Positions 52,113 through 64,000 of a stretch of 64,000 nucleotides of DNA are shown in pieces. The stretch lies in NCBI GenBank assembly GCA_008973525.1, contig WACJ01000115.1, positions 1-64,000 on the forward strand, read 5' to 3'. Made by a program: the position numbers and the translations under genes. The stretch is from Stenopsyche tienmushanensis. Its lineage: Eukaryota > Arthropoda > Insecta > Trichoptera > Stenopsychidae. Positions within the stretch are counted from its first letter, which is position 1; each line of letters begins with the position of its first letter. Below the pieces are notes generated by a model. The model was not told where the DNA came from. It made no database searches and saw only the letters and a list, made by a program, of their open reading frames with translations.

Positions 52113-55100
52113 GTTGGGCGATGTTAAAAGGCCACTTTAAGCAATTGAGGGTGATCATTGATTGATAAACACGGCACGCAATACCACATTATTGATCTTC
52201 GATATTACGGGAAGATCACTCAAATTAAATTTTGCGCAAATAATAAAATCATATTAAAAAATATACAAACCGGCACTGTTCTTCATCCACGCTACTGACC
52301 AGGCTTACTGACATTTTGCAGGTTTATTTGGCTGTTTCTTGTAAAAATATGTTTTTTTAAAATTAACAATGTTGAGAAATGTCGGGTTTATTTTAATCTT
52401 AATCGATGTTGTTGAAGTGACATACTTTTTTTGTCCAAAATGACGACCTTTAATTGACACGCACTCAATTGATGTCGACCTCAACTTGAATCGTCATAGA
52501 CGAGTTCCCTTAAATTTATGCAACAATCCTTAAACTATATACTGACGCTTAAACGTATAGGTGCAACTAGTTAACATCAATATTTTATATGGTGATTTCA
52601 AGATTAAATATTAATAATTATGAATATTTTTATATCGAAGATATTAATTATAATAAATTTAACTAATGTTTAAAGATTAAATCTTATATTATTTGAGAAG
52701 AAAAAATGTTTTCATCGGTGGTGAACCGTCTATTCAAGAGTTGTGTTCAACAAGTGATCGGAATCTCGCACTTTCTTAGTTCGTTACACAATTTTATGAT
52801 TTATCTACTAGGAAGGGTTTTAATAGGGACGAAAAAAATTGGGTGGAAAATGAGAATTTTATTAACTAAATAAACCAAAAAAGATAAGGATGGGAATAAA
52901 GGAATAACACTGAAAATTTAACTATTTATTTTTTTAGTAAACTTATTTTTATTGTTCCGGACTTTAAATATATTTATAGATCAGAATTACAACCATTAGT
53001 AAAAAATATGTATTTTTTAAAAATTTTATATGATGATTTTGACGATTAACACAAATTGTATTATGGAATGGATTGAGATTTGGGGATAAATTTTTAAAAA
53101 TCGAATTCTGCAGATCTGCTATGGCGATGCACACAAGTTGACCAATCGCGAAGAAAATCTGAAGGTACCTGGGCATCCGCCCCACTAAAACAATTCTTAT
53201 ATACCCCATTCGTAATCGATATAAGGGGCGGGCTGCAAGGGGTGGGAATGCACTATGCACAAAAATTTCTGTTACTGATTCGATACGAATTAATCTTTTA
53301 CAAGTTATGGGTAAATTTTGAATGCCGAAAATGATATTGGATTTAAGTGAAAACCTGCCAAAAAATTAAGGTCCAGAACACATATTTTTTTTATTTATTA
53401 AAAAATAATTAGAACGCGCGTTTCATCACGCATCAGAATGAAATTAAAAAAAATGTTAATTTAAATTAGTGTTCAAATTTAAATGAAAAGGTACTAAATA
53501 TTGAAGCTTTGTAATATTTTGTAAAAATTAAATAAAATCGACTTCCCGAAGCTTATGGCGTTAAGTACTAAGCTACCACGTGGAAGAAATAATTTAAAAA
53601 AATATAGATTAATTAGTAAATATTTTGAGTTTGATCAGAATTGCTAGTGTATAATGCATATTTAAATTGATAGAAATGATGATTGATATACATATGATAA
53701 AATTTTGATGTCGATTGATGTAATTCATATTTAAAAATAAATATTTATTACGATACGAAATGTCCTCACTGTACAGCGGGATGAAAACATACCCTTGACA
53801 TAATTACGATGGAACAGGTAGCATGTTATGTTGCGTTGCATTTTCAGATGAAAATTGCAAATAAATGAATTATCCCCATGAAAGATTTATGCGCAATTAA
53901 ATAGCGTCAAAAAATGGGCTCAACAGATTTTGTTCGAATGATCTATAAATCTAAATATATTAAAATTCCCGAAATAAAATTCATCTCATAATGTGGAAAA
54001 GCTCCATTTTGTCTTCTATTTTGGATCATGGTTCTTCGGCTGCTGGAACTGACATTGATCGTTGAACTTGTCATTCTAATTGAAAGCTAAGAGCAGTTTA
54101 AGTGTTTTAAGACCATAGCACTACTGAAATCGTGTTGAGCAAAAGCTGATCGCGTTTGAAATAGCTAACTTTTAGTCGTGACCTATATAAATTTGTAATC
54201 CATTTGAGCTTCGTATAGATTGACTAAAATTAATTTAAAATATTAGTTAAAAACATTTTTAAATTGTCTTATATTTAAAACACCGTCATTCATCAGAGCC
54301 TTAATGAATGCTTCTCACAGGTTCGACGTGTACTTAACGATATGCACACATAATCGCTAATTAACTGCACTAAATTATGATGGATAATTGTAGCTTAAAA
54401 ATATACTTTTAAACGAGTGAATAATTTTGCAGCGAATTAAATGAGCACGATGAATGCCACAAAAATATGATTTACATAATCGGTCTTTGGTCATTTATTT
54501 AGCATAATTGTGGAGGCACTCCAAAGAAAAATATCATACCATGTATATTAGTTACTCCGCGGCCTTTATCTTCCACGGCAGATATATAAATACAAAGAGA
54601 TAATGCAGTGAAATTAACAATGAAATTGTTAAGGTGGGTTATCATAATGTAAGACGTAGTAAATTGTAATCATAATTCTAACTTTGAATCGACACGAATT
54701 ATTAATTCAGTGTGATCCTTGACCTTATTGAAACTTTTGATTCTTTGAAAGGCAGCCTATCTCTGATAGTAATCGGCTTCTTATTTTAGTTTTTATTACG
54801 GAAAGTGCAGATTCACATAAATAGCTAGTCGAAATTAGAACTAATGCTTCACAGCTTGGAATCGGGTTTTCTTTCTTCAGTTTTATTCAAAATGAACATA
54901 TTGTTTTGATGTATTTTTTAAAGCCACGATGCTTTATCACTTGGATGAGTTCTTCTTGGATATTGACAGTGTCTGAAAAATATTCAGCCTTCAATATCAA
55001 TGTCAAATGAACTGTATACCGAAATGTATTTAGCTATATCTTTATGTATGGAATTTAGCAATCATTCTGCATCGAAGGAAGTTTTCATAAATTATTAGTA

Positions 55101-55560
55101 AAAGTATTCAAGAACATATTTTAAAAGATTCAAAACAAAAAATCTAAAATAAATCGATGTTATGAACACAAAGTGAACGCCCGTCGGTCCAGTTCTTAGG
55201 AGTTCTATTTTTTCAAACGTGTTTTTCCCGAAACCACTTTTTTTCAACTTTAGTACACTTTAGCTCAAAAAGTTATTAATCAATTATTTTAAAAATTTAT
55301 ATAAAAAAAAATATTATTATTATTAAAATCAAGAGTAACCAAATTTTGGGGTAATACTATTGTTTAAAATATGTTTTTTTATTGCAATAAAGGTGCAAAA
55401 ATCGTACTATTTTGTTCAAACACTTCTCAAACCTGTGTCTTTTTCTTTTTCAATCAAAACTTGGTTCATCTATTTAAAAATTATGACTTAATCTTTTATA
55501 CGTTTATTTCTTCTATCTACACATATATAATATATATATTTTATTAGTATATTTTATTTT
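52113..55560. other. A+T-rich stretch without a recognised gene
   Basis: Nothing coding was recognised. It includes a degenerate CGTGTTTTTCCCGAAA box near 55215, related to the repeats at 28785 and 37090. The Shaker inactivation-peptide exon was looked for here and not found. Confidence 0.6.
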
Positions 55561-55576
55561 TATATATTCTCTAGAT

Positions 55577-55857
55577 CAGCGCTTCTTAAAATTATGTAGT
55601 CCGCGGGCCCCCTTTTGAGCAAAATTTCTTTCGCGGACCCCTTTTTGAGCAATTTTTTTTTCGCGGACCCCTTCGTGAATATTTTTTTTTTGCGGACCCA
55701 ACTCAACCCCAGTGACTTAATTTTTTTAACAAACATTTCTTGGCCAAAATAGATCATTTTACAATGTTTTCTGTAAATAGTTCGACGGAAATATTTGTTT
55801 TATAAGCATAGATAAATGTTTTGTTTATATCCTTGCGAAAGCGTTTAAGAACCGCTG
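55577..55857. mobile_element. hAT MITE, 281 bp, with internal tandem repeats
   Basis: Ends are CAGCGCTTCTTAAA and, reverse-complemented, CAGCGGTTCTTAAA. Flanks are CTCTAGAT (55569-55576) and CTTTAGAT (55858-55865), a 7/8 target duplication. The left subterminal region (55600-55700) has at least three imperfect 30-bp units built on TCGCGGACCCCTTT--GAGCAA. It is non-coding. Confidence 0.8.
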
Positions 55858-56234
55858 CTTTAGATGCGTATTTTATTTGTATAATATTTGATTAGAATTT
55901 TTTTTTGTATATCTTATTTGTATATAGTTTTTTTTATCTCTTTAAGATGTTATATTATATAGCTTAAAATAATCCAAATAATGTAAATAAAAATCAATTA
56001 AGCACCTTATAATTAGGGGTCCTAAATATTCGTAAAGTCAATTATACGAATAACGAATATGAAATTGGTAAAGAATTCAAATATTCGAGTGTTCGAAAAT
56101 TTTATATGTATATGCCTTTTAACAAGACAAAATTGGAGCTAAATTTTTACCTGTATCCCATATTTCGAAATTAACGTCGGGTTCGTGTTCGCATATTGAG
56201 TGAATTCGCGTTCATGTTGTCAAACGTGATTGAG

Positions 56235-56450
56235 CAGTACGGAATTCTAAGAATTTGTAAATTTCTCGAAAGTGAGCAGTTTAGAAGGAATTCTAGGAAT
56301 TACTACATTTCTCGGAAATTAACCATTTGGAAGGAATCCTGAGAACTGGAATATTTCCCTTATTTTCTCGGAAATGAATAGCTTAGAAGGAGTTCAAGGA
56401 GTTAGAATATTTAATTTATTCTCTCGCACAGAAGTGTGCCGCGCTTTCCA
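56235..56450. repeat. Minisatellite-like tandem repeat, about four units
   Basis: Imperfect units of roughly 45-60 bp built from (TTTAGAAGGAATTCTAGGAA)(tt)...(ATTTCTCGGAAA). Units start near 56235, 56276, 56326 and 56378 and vary in length by insertion of TTTCCCTTA-type spacers. It lies inside the possible element 56014-57013. Confidence 0.6.
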
Positions 56451-56566
56451 ATTAATATGTTCTAAATGATATAAGTTCGACTATTTGAAATTGAAAAAGA
56501 TAATATATTATTTAATTGTCTTTAAATATTGTGTCATTTTTGCTATTTCTAATGTTTTAAATAACT

Positions 56567-56800
56567 TTAAAAAAAATGGCGTCAAGAAAAATCACCACTA
56601 GCTTTTTGTATGACTACAAATTGGGGCACAATGCAGTGAAAGCAGGTGGAAGGATCGATTTGCGAAAGAATAATTCAAAAAGGGCAAAAATAATGTTGAA
56701 AATGGAATGATATAAATTCTGGACAAGTGGGTGCCACACAAACTGTCAGAAAGCTAAAATTGAGCCGCTTGGAAGTATTATATATATAATAGTAGTTATT
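56567..56800 (+). pseudogene. mariner transposase relic, N-terminus with large internal deletion
   Basis: Starts MASRKITTSFLYDYKLGHNA, the helix-turn-helix start of a mariner transposase (usual form FLYEFKLGHNA). A deletion then carries it to LDKWVPHKLSES--LSRLEV, the linker before the catalytic domain. Catalytic blocks are missing. It sits inside the interval 56014-57013 bounded by hAT-like ends, so it may be cargo or a nested insertion. Confidence 0.6.
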
Positions 56801-57019
56801 GACACGTAGATGAAATTGACACGACAGTTTCTCCCCAAGTTTGAAAACAAAAATGCATCCAATATGTGAAATAAGCTATATTTATCTGGGATATATTACG
56901 AGTAAACTTTATAAATACAAAAAAATAATAATATCTGATTAATTTTATAAATATTCGAATTTACGAATATTTAAAAAAGGGCAAATATATTCCAATATTT
57001 GATTGGGACCCCTACATCA

Positions 57020-57797
57020 ATATACCCCTAAGGTTATATTTGTGGTTTCCTCATGAACTGAATGACTCAAATAAACTTCAGCGTATTTCAACATGCAATC
57101 TTCTTCTCCAACGAAATAATAGCCAACCTTTTTTGAAGAGACTTGTCACTGGAGATGAAAGTTGGATACTCTATGAGAATATCCAACGTAAACTGTCTTG
57201 GACCAAGGGTACAGAAGCTTTAACTGTGGCTAAACCTGGCCTACATCCAAAAAAAGTTTTGCTATGCATTTGGTGGGACTGGAAAGAGGTAGTTTATTAT
57301 GAGCTACTTCAGCAACGTGAAAATATCAATTTAACCAGATATTGTTTCCAACTAGACAATCTAAAGGATGCAATTTCCAGAAAACGGCCAGAATTAGCGA
57401 ACAGACGAGGCGCTGTTTTTCATCACGATAACGCCAGGCCTCATGTGTCTTTGCTCGTCAGAAATAAATTATTATCATTTGACTGGGATATTTTACCTCA
57501 TCCTCCATACTCTCCGGACATTGCCCCTTTAGATTATTATTTATTTCTTTCATCGAAAAATTGTTTACGTGGTAAAATTTTAAATTTAAAAAATGATATA
57601 AACATGTACTTTGATCAATATTTTGCCAACAAATTTGGGAAATTTTGGCAAGAAGGCATTATGAGGCTTCTGGAGAGAAGGATAAAGGTAATAAAATAGA
57701 ATGGATCATATATTATTCAATAAATTTTGATGTAATACAAATTATTGTTTATTTTTTTCTTAATATGAAAACGAAAGAAACTTATGGGACAACCTAA
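57020..57797 (+). pseudogene. mariner transposase, 5'-truncated but with a long open frame
   Basis: An open frame of 219 codons (57040-57699) begins inside the linker (FPHELNDSNKLQ) and contains VTGDESWILYEN (first Asp), HHDNARPHVS (second Asp) and YSPDIAPLDYYLF (third Asp). There are 34 residues between the second and third Asp, the mariner D34D signature. The right terminal inverted repeat, reverse-complemented TTAGGTTGTCCCATAAG, ends at 57797 next to TA. The DNA-binding domain and left end are missing, so it cannot transpose, though the catalytic triad looks intact. It is the best-preserved transposase here. Confidence 0.85.
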
Positions 57798-57873
57798 TAT
57801 ATTGCATATTATTAACGCGTTTCATAGAGTAAATTAATTTTAAACTTGTATAATATGTATTGCGAATCCTTTA

Positions 57874-58040
57874 GGCCCGATCCACACTATGATGCCGTTG
57901 ACGGTTCGATCTCGCTCTGATCCCGGTCCGATCAAATATTCTTACATAAGAAACAATAGGTTTCTTATATGAGAATATTTGACCGGACATAGACCGAGAG
58001 CGAGATCGAACCGTTAACGGCACCATAGTGTGGATCGGGC
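57874..58040. mobile_element. Foldback MITE, 167 bp, almost entirely palindromic
   Basis: The left arm GGCCCGATCCACACTATG and onward pairs with the right arm ending CATAGTGTGGATCGGGC over about 80 bp, with only a short loop near 57957. Matching blocks include GACGGTTCGATCTCGCTC and TTTCTTAT. TTTA flanks both ends (57870-57873, 58041-58044). The GC-rich ends and a TTA-containing duplication would fit a PIF/Harbinger-type origin, but this is not certain. Confidence 0.8.
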
Positions 58041-58044
58041 TTTA

Positions 58045-60039
58045 ATAGCAAATAATAGTTTTTTTTTCTAGCAACGATTGAACGATACTTTTCATAATTT
58101 TTTTCGTAAAGTTTCCGTCCAAAGGTATGTATATTTTTATTATTGCAGTCTTCTAAATCAAGATCATTAGAGTTTATACGTATCATATGAGGGTCGAATG
58201 TATTTTCAAGCCTAAACAGACTCTTCGATCTATATGTAAGAAATTTTGGTTGTTTATGGCACCGATGATAATCGGTTTATTTAAATTTTCGTTGTTTTAT
58301 TGTGTTTAATAGTGGTTTTACACCTGTCTACTTTAAAATAAATCAATCAAAATGGCACGCTTTTTTTTCATTTTTGGGATATATCATAATCTGGTTGTTG
58401 CATGATTCGAAGTTTTGAGAATTTTTAAACCTATAAAAATAAATATAAAAATTCAATGGAATGTATATAGTGGGTATAACAAGCTCTTGTTGAAACAAAG
58501 CCATTATATCGTAGTTATTCGTTTCAAATAAAAGCTGTCATTGGTATTATCCACATGTGCTTCCTGCAGATTCAATTATACACAATATGTACATTATTGT
58601 TTACAAGTAATCATGAGAGAACCAGCACTTGCCATTTACAAAATTCAAGCTTTTGTTACATTTTATTTTTCTCTCCAATCTTCCGGGTTGTTGAAATATA
58701 CATTTTTCCCTTAATAATAGAGATGCGTGGATTTTCAATTCCTTGTTCGAATAAGTGCTTTTATTTCATTCGTTGTTGACGTTGCAGAAGTATTGATTTC
58801 ATGTACAATTGATTAATTAGCTGAATATGAATTTGCTAGACGAGCTAATTTCTAGTTGCTGATTGTTAAGAGCAATATCTTTTGTGTGGATTAATCGATA
58901 AAATGGTGATAGCTATCAAACTGTGGGAGGGTTGTGAAGACAACAACGTGGTAATGACTATTTTTTTCCCAGCACAACATCAACAGTCGTTATACGTTAG
59001 TTTAAAAATATTGTAATGTTCTTGATGTATTATATAATATCGGACGTCAGCATATTATTTAGTGAGATAATAGCGACTTTCTTGTATGTTTAGATAAAGA
59101 CAAGTGTCATAATTATGCTACATTATACTTTATGTTTTTCAATCCAGTCTGAATTTGCGAGATGAGAGTTTAGTCGCTGAAAATACTTATAAGACAATGG
59201 TTAATGATGCAAAACAAATTTTAAAGAGACCATTTCGGATATTTTTACAATGAGAATTTACTGACGACTGATATGAGACTGTTAAGAATATAATAACAAT
59301 TATACAATGAATGTAAACACATGTATATTGTCACAATGTGCATCCAGTAATAGTTTGTAGATATAGTTCTCTATGTTTATAAGCATAAAATTAGCTATTC
59401 AATAAATTCTAAATAAATGGGATGAAAATATATATCCTATAAATTAGTTGGTGGTTTCGAAGTTGAGTCATATAAGGGACGCAAATGCAGTTTCATCTCA
59501 AGTGAAATAAATCTTGTTTTCACGTTTATATTTTTCCAAGAGAATTCTGCATATTTGTGAATTTGGTTTTTATAGCATATTAAGTCAAACGAAATACATG
59601 AGTGGACTGTCAAATTATGAATATCTCAAATTGATTTCAGGACGTTTAGAGGAGTTGCATAAATAGAAAGTCTTGATTGGCTATTCAATTGTTGTGGTTA
59701 AAACTTCACATGAATTATAAAATTTGCATTAACACTGTAAGCTGAGTCACTGTAAGCCATTTAAAAACCTGTTATAAAAAGGATAGAAAATACATGGATT
59801 TTTAATGGGCAATAAAGTGAATTAAAACAATTTACAAGAGCCTATATTAACTTCTTCATCAGATTGTAAATATGGATAAGAATTGGACAACTATTTCTAA
59901 CATGGAAACATTTTCATTATAGCTGTTTTGAAAGAATACAGACTTTACGCTGAGAGAAGTTCTTTGTACATTTTTAAGGATATGTAAGGGATTATCCATT
60001 TTAAATTGTTCAAGAACGGCCACGGCAAAAGTGTATTGT
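58045..60039. other. A+T-rich stretch without a recognised gene
   Basis: Only short chance frames were found on both strands, with no repeat pair or splice-flanked coding block recognised. Confidence 0.6.
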
Positions 60040-60790
60040 GAGTAATTAAAAAGGTTTAGTCACGAAACTCAAAGAAAAATGTTTGAGTTTCATAAATAGA
60101 AAATACATACAATATGTATAAATATAATTTTCGACTTCAGTTGCGTTTCGAAAGCGTTTATTCTTTAGAGAATGTGCCAAATACCGAAAAAGATGATAAT
60201 CTATCGGAGATGATATGATGAATATAGAGGTTGTAAAAGTTCTTCCCATTTAAATTTTCTGATTTTGTTCAGTCGTCTTCCTCATGTTATAAGGTCGTGC
60301 ATTGTCATGTTGCAGAATCACTATATTGTTCCTGATTAATTCTCAACGTTTGATTCTCAATTTTTTGTTCCCCCTTTTTAATTGCTGACAATACAAATAT
60401 GCAGCTGTTGTTTCGCCAGGTTTCATAAATTCATATTGAATAATTCCTTGAATATTCCACACAAATGAATATTGCGGATCGTCAATCCAGACTTCGGAGT
60501 CGGAAATGGTTTTTGTCTCAGCGAAAGCTATTGACGTTTACGACTTATGATATCATAAACAAAGCATTTTTCATCTTTAGTCACAATTCGGTGCAAAAAG
60601 GGACGAACTTTTTGTCTTTCAATGTATTCGAAAAAAATTGATTACTCCAAACATTGTTTGTGGATATTCACATTTATTTTCTTAATATCACAGTGTCCAT
60701 ATGGAAATTTACCGAAAGCAGCGCCACGAATGTAGCTATGTAATAATGCGTGATAATCAATGGTCAATCATTTGATTAAGGATTAGGAAA
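60040..60790 (-). pseudogene. mariner transposase relic
   Basis: The minus strand encodes, with frameshifts, RQKVRPFLHRIVTKDEK, FVYDII, FMKPGETTAAYLY, VILQHDNARPYNM and SPIDYHLFRYLAHSLKNKRF. These are the mariner first and second Asp blocks and the DYHLFRSL block. It is a separate subfamily from the copies at 38420 and 57020 judged by the residues around these motifs. Internal stops are present. Confidence 0.8.
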
Positions 60791-60799
60791 TACAGTTAA

Positions 60800-63700
60800 A
60801 GTAAACAGCAAATCTACGGCAATGGATCCTCATCATATTTCATAATCCATAGGATTTACGAGACTGCGGTTCGACGACAAATTAAATACAACGGTGTATT
60901 ATTTCTCACGGGGATGATGGTTTGCATTGGAAAAGTACGTGATGTTTTCCAGTCGCATATAAATATGTAACTATTTACATAAAGCAGGAGAGATTTGTCG
61001 GTATTATTTGATTATCACCAAACATACATGGAACAGCGATTTGAGCTGTGATTTGTTTATTTTCTATACTATTATTATTTAGACGAATGAGATATTTACA
61101 AAAAAATGTTAATATAATATCAATTTCCTAAGTTTCGTTGTAATTTCATACCTACCTTTGTATAGGTAAAGGTCTAAAAAAGTAACAGAAAATTTGTACT
61201 GATCTAAAAATTAAAAAAAATATTTGGCTATTACCTTTTCCATATTGCTGAAGTGTTGGAAAGTTGGGATATTAAACATTTTGCATTACAAGATGTAATG
61301 TTCAGATGCATCATAATGATTTTTAGAAGAAGAGCTATTTCTTAGAAGAAGATTTTTAAAATGATTTTGAGAATAATTCCTATAATCTTATAGAATAAAT
61401 ATTAAATTTAGCCATATATATCTCTTATAAATATAGCATGCAAAAAGAAGGAAATAAATAAAACTGCGCAATAAGTTAATATTTTCAATCTTAGTACATT
61501 TTTATGCAATAAACACATTACACAATTATGCATTAAAAATATTAAACAATACATTAAATAGCACTAACGCGTTTATGTTCAATTATTCGATAGTCTGCGT
61601 ATTGAGGATTAAAAATTTTGGTGGTTAAATTATTTGCCGATAGTGTTTTTAATCATTAATGGGATATCCGCCAAAATAATGATTTTTCGCCCAAAAAGTA
61701 ATTTGACGTCGATTCAGTCGATATGAATAGATATTTCGCTCATATAGAAAGATTATGATTATGAAAAATTTACTTACTTTAACTTTATATGACGAAAAGA
61801 GGTCCGGCCACCGATAAGGCGTTACGCCATTTATGTTTTCTTCCGCTAATTGTACAGCTCTAAATGTACGTCATTTTTATCGATCTGATTATCCCAGTGT
61901 AGACGAGGTCTGACCACGGATCAACTGCCACTCAATCCCGAATTTAACATGGATGGAAGGGCTCTGTGTGCTATAATGGTGAAACAATGGCGATGGACCT
62001 CAAAGAAATTGAGATTAGATACCATACCTTTGAAGCTGATGGTCCGAGAAAAAATCTCAAAATTTAACCGATAGGAGTTTGTTTCCCAATATTTTTGCAG
62101 ATCGTATTAACACCGTTTGTCGTATTACACCAGAGGGATATTTCATCACTTATTAGGTTTTTCCGTGAGAATAGATCCTATTTAAATTCTCGGACTTTTT
62201 GTAATATTATTACTATGAAGATTCACGGAGGTTGAACTTTCAATACTCTCCTTTAAGGGATCACGCAAAAAAACAGTTTTTTTAAAATTTCATTTTACGA
62301 AGGATTTCGTATCTCTAAGAATATCGTTCATAATTTTAGTGAAGAAATTCAGATTAAATCAATGATGTACAGCTAATTTGCGAAATGCGCTCGAAGCAAT
62401 CACTCTGTCTAGATTGTCCCCCAACAGTTCTGAGACCGCTGCAGTCCTAATCTTGCCCGAAGACAAATATAAACAAGGCCAAATTGCGTTCTATATAATT
62501 TCCAAGATATTTTCTTAGAGTAAGACAAACAATTGTGCAGCAATAATGACGTTTTAAAAAAAACGATATTAAAATAGATGTAATTTAATCCTGAATATGT
62601 TTGTTTTTACCACAATTGAATAGGCGGCTTAAATTTCCTAGGGCGGAAATTTGCGTCGATCGTTGTGGACCGATCCTGTATTAGCGCGGGTTGACATATC
62701 GTATTACATAACGGTTTTTCTCAGCAAAACTAGAATAAAATACGATTTACAAATTTGTTTGTGATATGATGTGATGTGATATTAATCGCTCTCTTCTTCG
62801 GAAGAAATAGTGTGCGCAGTGTCAATATAATCATTGTTATCTGTAGTATTTTTCTTTCTAATCATATAATTAAGTGACTGTTTAAAAAAAAACGCGTTTA
62901 AAGATTTCATTCTGGTAGGACTGGCTTAGTTGCCGCGTCACTAAAATTAAAAAAAAACTGATTGAATAGAATTAAAAAATAGTTTGAGTGAAAAAAAAAA
63001 CCATGGAAAAGATTCGCTTTAAGTTTCAAATTAATTTAATCATTGACAAAAATGATACGATCATGTTAAAAAGTGTGAATTTCTTTAAAGACGTGCGGTC
63101 TTACGTGGAAGTTTTGAAGATTTTGAGAATTAATTTTGTTTATAATACACATTATAAGTATAGATGAGTTTAATCGTACGATCACGTTCGCTTTAAAATT
63201 TCTCTGGATTTAATTACGATTTTAATATATAATTAGTCCATTATGCATTGGGTGTCCCAGAGGAAAATTTCTGCTGTTTTTTGGCTAATCTATAAGCTTT
63301 GATACTTTTGTGATTGCATAGTTGTAAATAGTATTAATGGCCATTTATGGTATGATAGTTCACATGCTGGACTATAATTATAATTATAAGGATTTGGGAT
63401 TTCAAAAAACCCAATAACACTGATGAACAATGAAATTCTCCTTTAAACGAAAATAGATAATTATTTATAATTCAACCCTGCTGAATCCAAATCTGAAAGT
63501 ATAAATAATGTAACATCTATTTTTTCCCCTGGATTTTATTCTATGTGCTTAATAAAAATTTAGTTCCCTTTGATTTATTTTTACTTTTTTTGCATCTTAG
63601 AACAATCTAAGAAGCAAACAAAGTTTATCATAAATTTCCCAATAAAATCACCTTATCTTAATTCAATCATACGTGGAAGGTAATGGAAAATCTCCGCATG

Positions 63701-64000
63701 AAAAATACATATGGCAACTTAAGAAGAATAAATAGATTTCACTCATATTGTTTGATTATTTACAACAGATTAATAACAAGTTTTCATAAATTAAAACAAG
63801 TTCTGTTTTGTCTACGGACATGTATTTCTAAACATCAATGACATCCATCTACCACTATTACGCATAGCCATGCACACATATACAATTTTTTTGCATTTAT
63901 AAGAATATATTTGGGTATTTTTTGAGGTATTTATTATGCGTATTTTTACGCACTTAATCCTAATATTTTTTGGCTAATTTTTTAGTTTGAGAAGCAATTC
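60800..64000. other. A+T-rich stretch with scattered repeat remnants
   Basis: Besides the repeat fragment at 62880-62955, a coding-like trace on the minus strand at about 62385-62460 reads RTAAVSELLGDNLDRVIASS and then AFRKLAVHH before a stop. This is probably a decayed transposon end. The GC-richer patch 61800-62040 was not identified. Confidence 0.5.
62880..62955 (-). repeat. Fragment of the CGTTTTTCTC repeat family, inverted
   Basis: On the minus strand it reads TTTTAGTGACGCGGCAACTA, then AGCCAG--AATGAAATCTTTAAACGCG. It aligns with 42725-42775 apart from an insertion of TCCTACCAG. Confidence 0.65.

Larger units (their letters stand above)
56014..57013. mobile_element. hAT-like element ends enclosing other repeats (tentative)
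   Basis: Left TAGGGGTCCTAAATATTCGT and right, reverse-complemented, TAGGGGTCCCAATCAAATAT share the outer nine bases. Both carry ATTCGTAAA-type subterminal motifs. No clear 8-bp target duplication is visible. The interior holds a minisatellite (56235-56450) and a deleted mariner N-terminus. It may be one composite element or two unrelated ends. Confidence 0.45.

Noticed and set aside
55560..55757. Lys-rich minus-strand frame with repeated KKGSAK
   Set aside because: An artefact of the tandem GCGGACC repeats in a hAT MITE, not a gene.

Overview
This is A+T-rich nuclear DNA from an arthropod, almost certainly an insect. One host gene is clear: the Shaker-type (Kv1) voltage-gated potassium channel gene, lying on the minus strand as seven recognisable coding exons between 46923 and 6863. 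All seven exons have consensus splice sites and compatible phases. Joined, they encode 520 residues: the end of the N-terminal region, the T1 tetramerisation domain, S1 to S6 with the TVGYG selectivity filter, and a C-terminal tail ending in the PDZ ligand ETDV. The 5' first exon or exons were not recognised with confidence and probably lie beyond 64000. The insect order cannot be fixed from the sequence.

Layout from high to low coordinates, in the direction of transcription: the 5' flank or upstream intron (46924-64000) is full of transposon relics and holds one weak candidate first exon (52081-52112). Exon 1 (46800-46923) is followed by a 5.5 kb intron carrying a hAT element with a nested TTAA element, a second hAT end and a repeat family. 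The T1 domain is split between exons 41170-41273 and 40926-41087 by an 82-nt intron. A 21.7 kb intron follows, with mariner relics, two copies of a 420-bp repeat, TTAA elements and several unexplained GC-rich islands. The S1-S5 exon is 18575-19218, the pore exon 15318-15447, the S6 exon 12354-12544 and the terminal exon 6863-7071. Downstream (1-6862) are a hAT transposase relic, foldback elements and a pair of exon-like segments (3155-3395 and 2834-2943). If real, these would give Shaker an alternative C-terminus.

The rest is mobile DNA in decay. It includes at least five mariner or Tc1/mariner transposase remnants on both strands, hAT non-autonomous elements with target-site duplications, piggyBac-like TTAA elements, two foldback elements and several unclassified dispersed repeats. 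No intact autonomous transposon was found. No tRNA, rRNA, CRISPR array or bacterial-type operon was found. The most interesting leads are the phase-compatible alternative 3' exon of Shaker, the dispersed repeat with a short conserved reading-frame end (EIAEGL-YGTGI), and the nested transposon structures.
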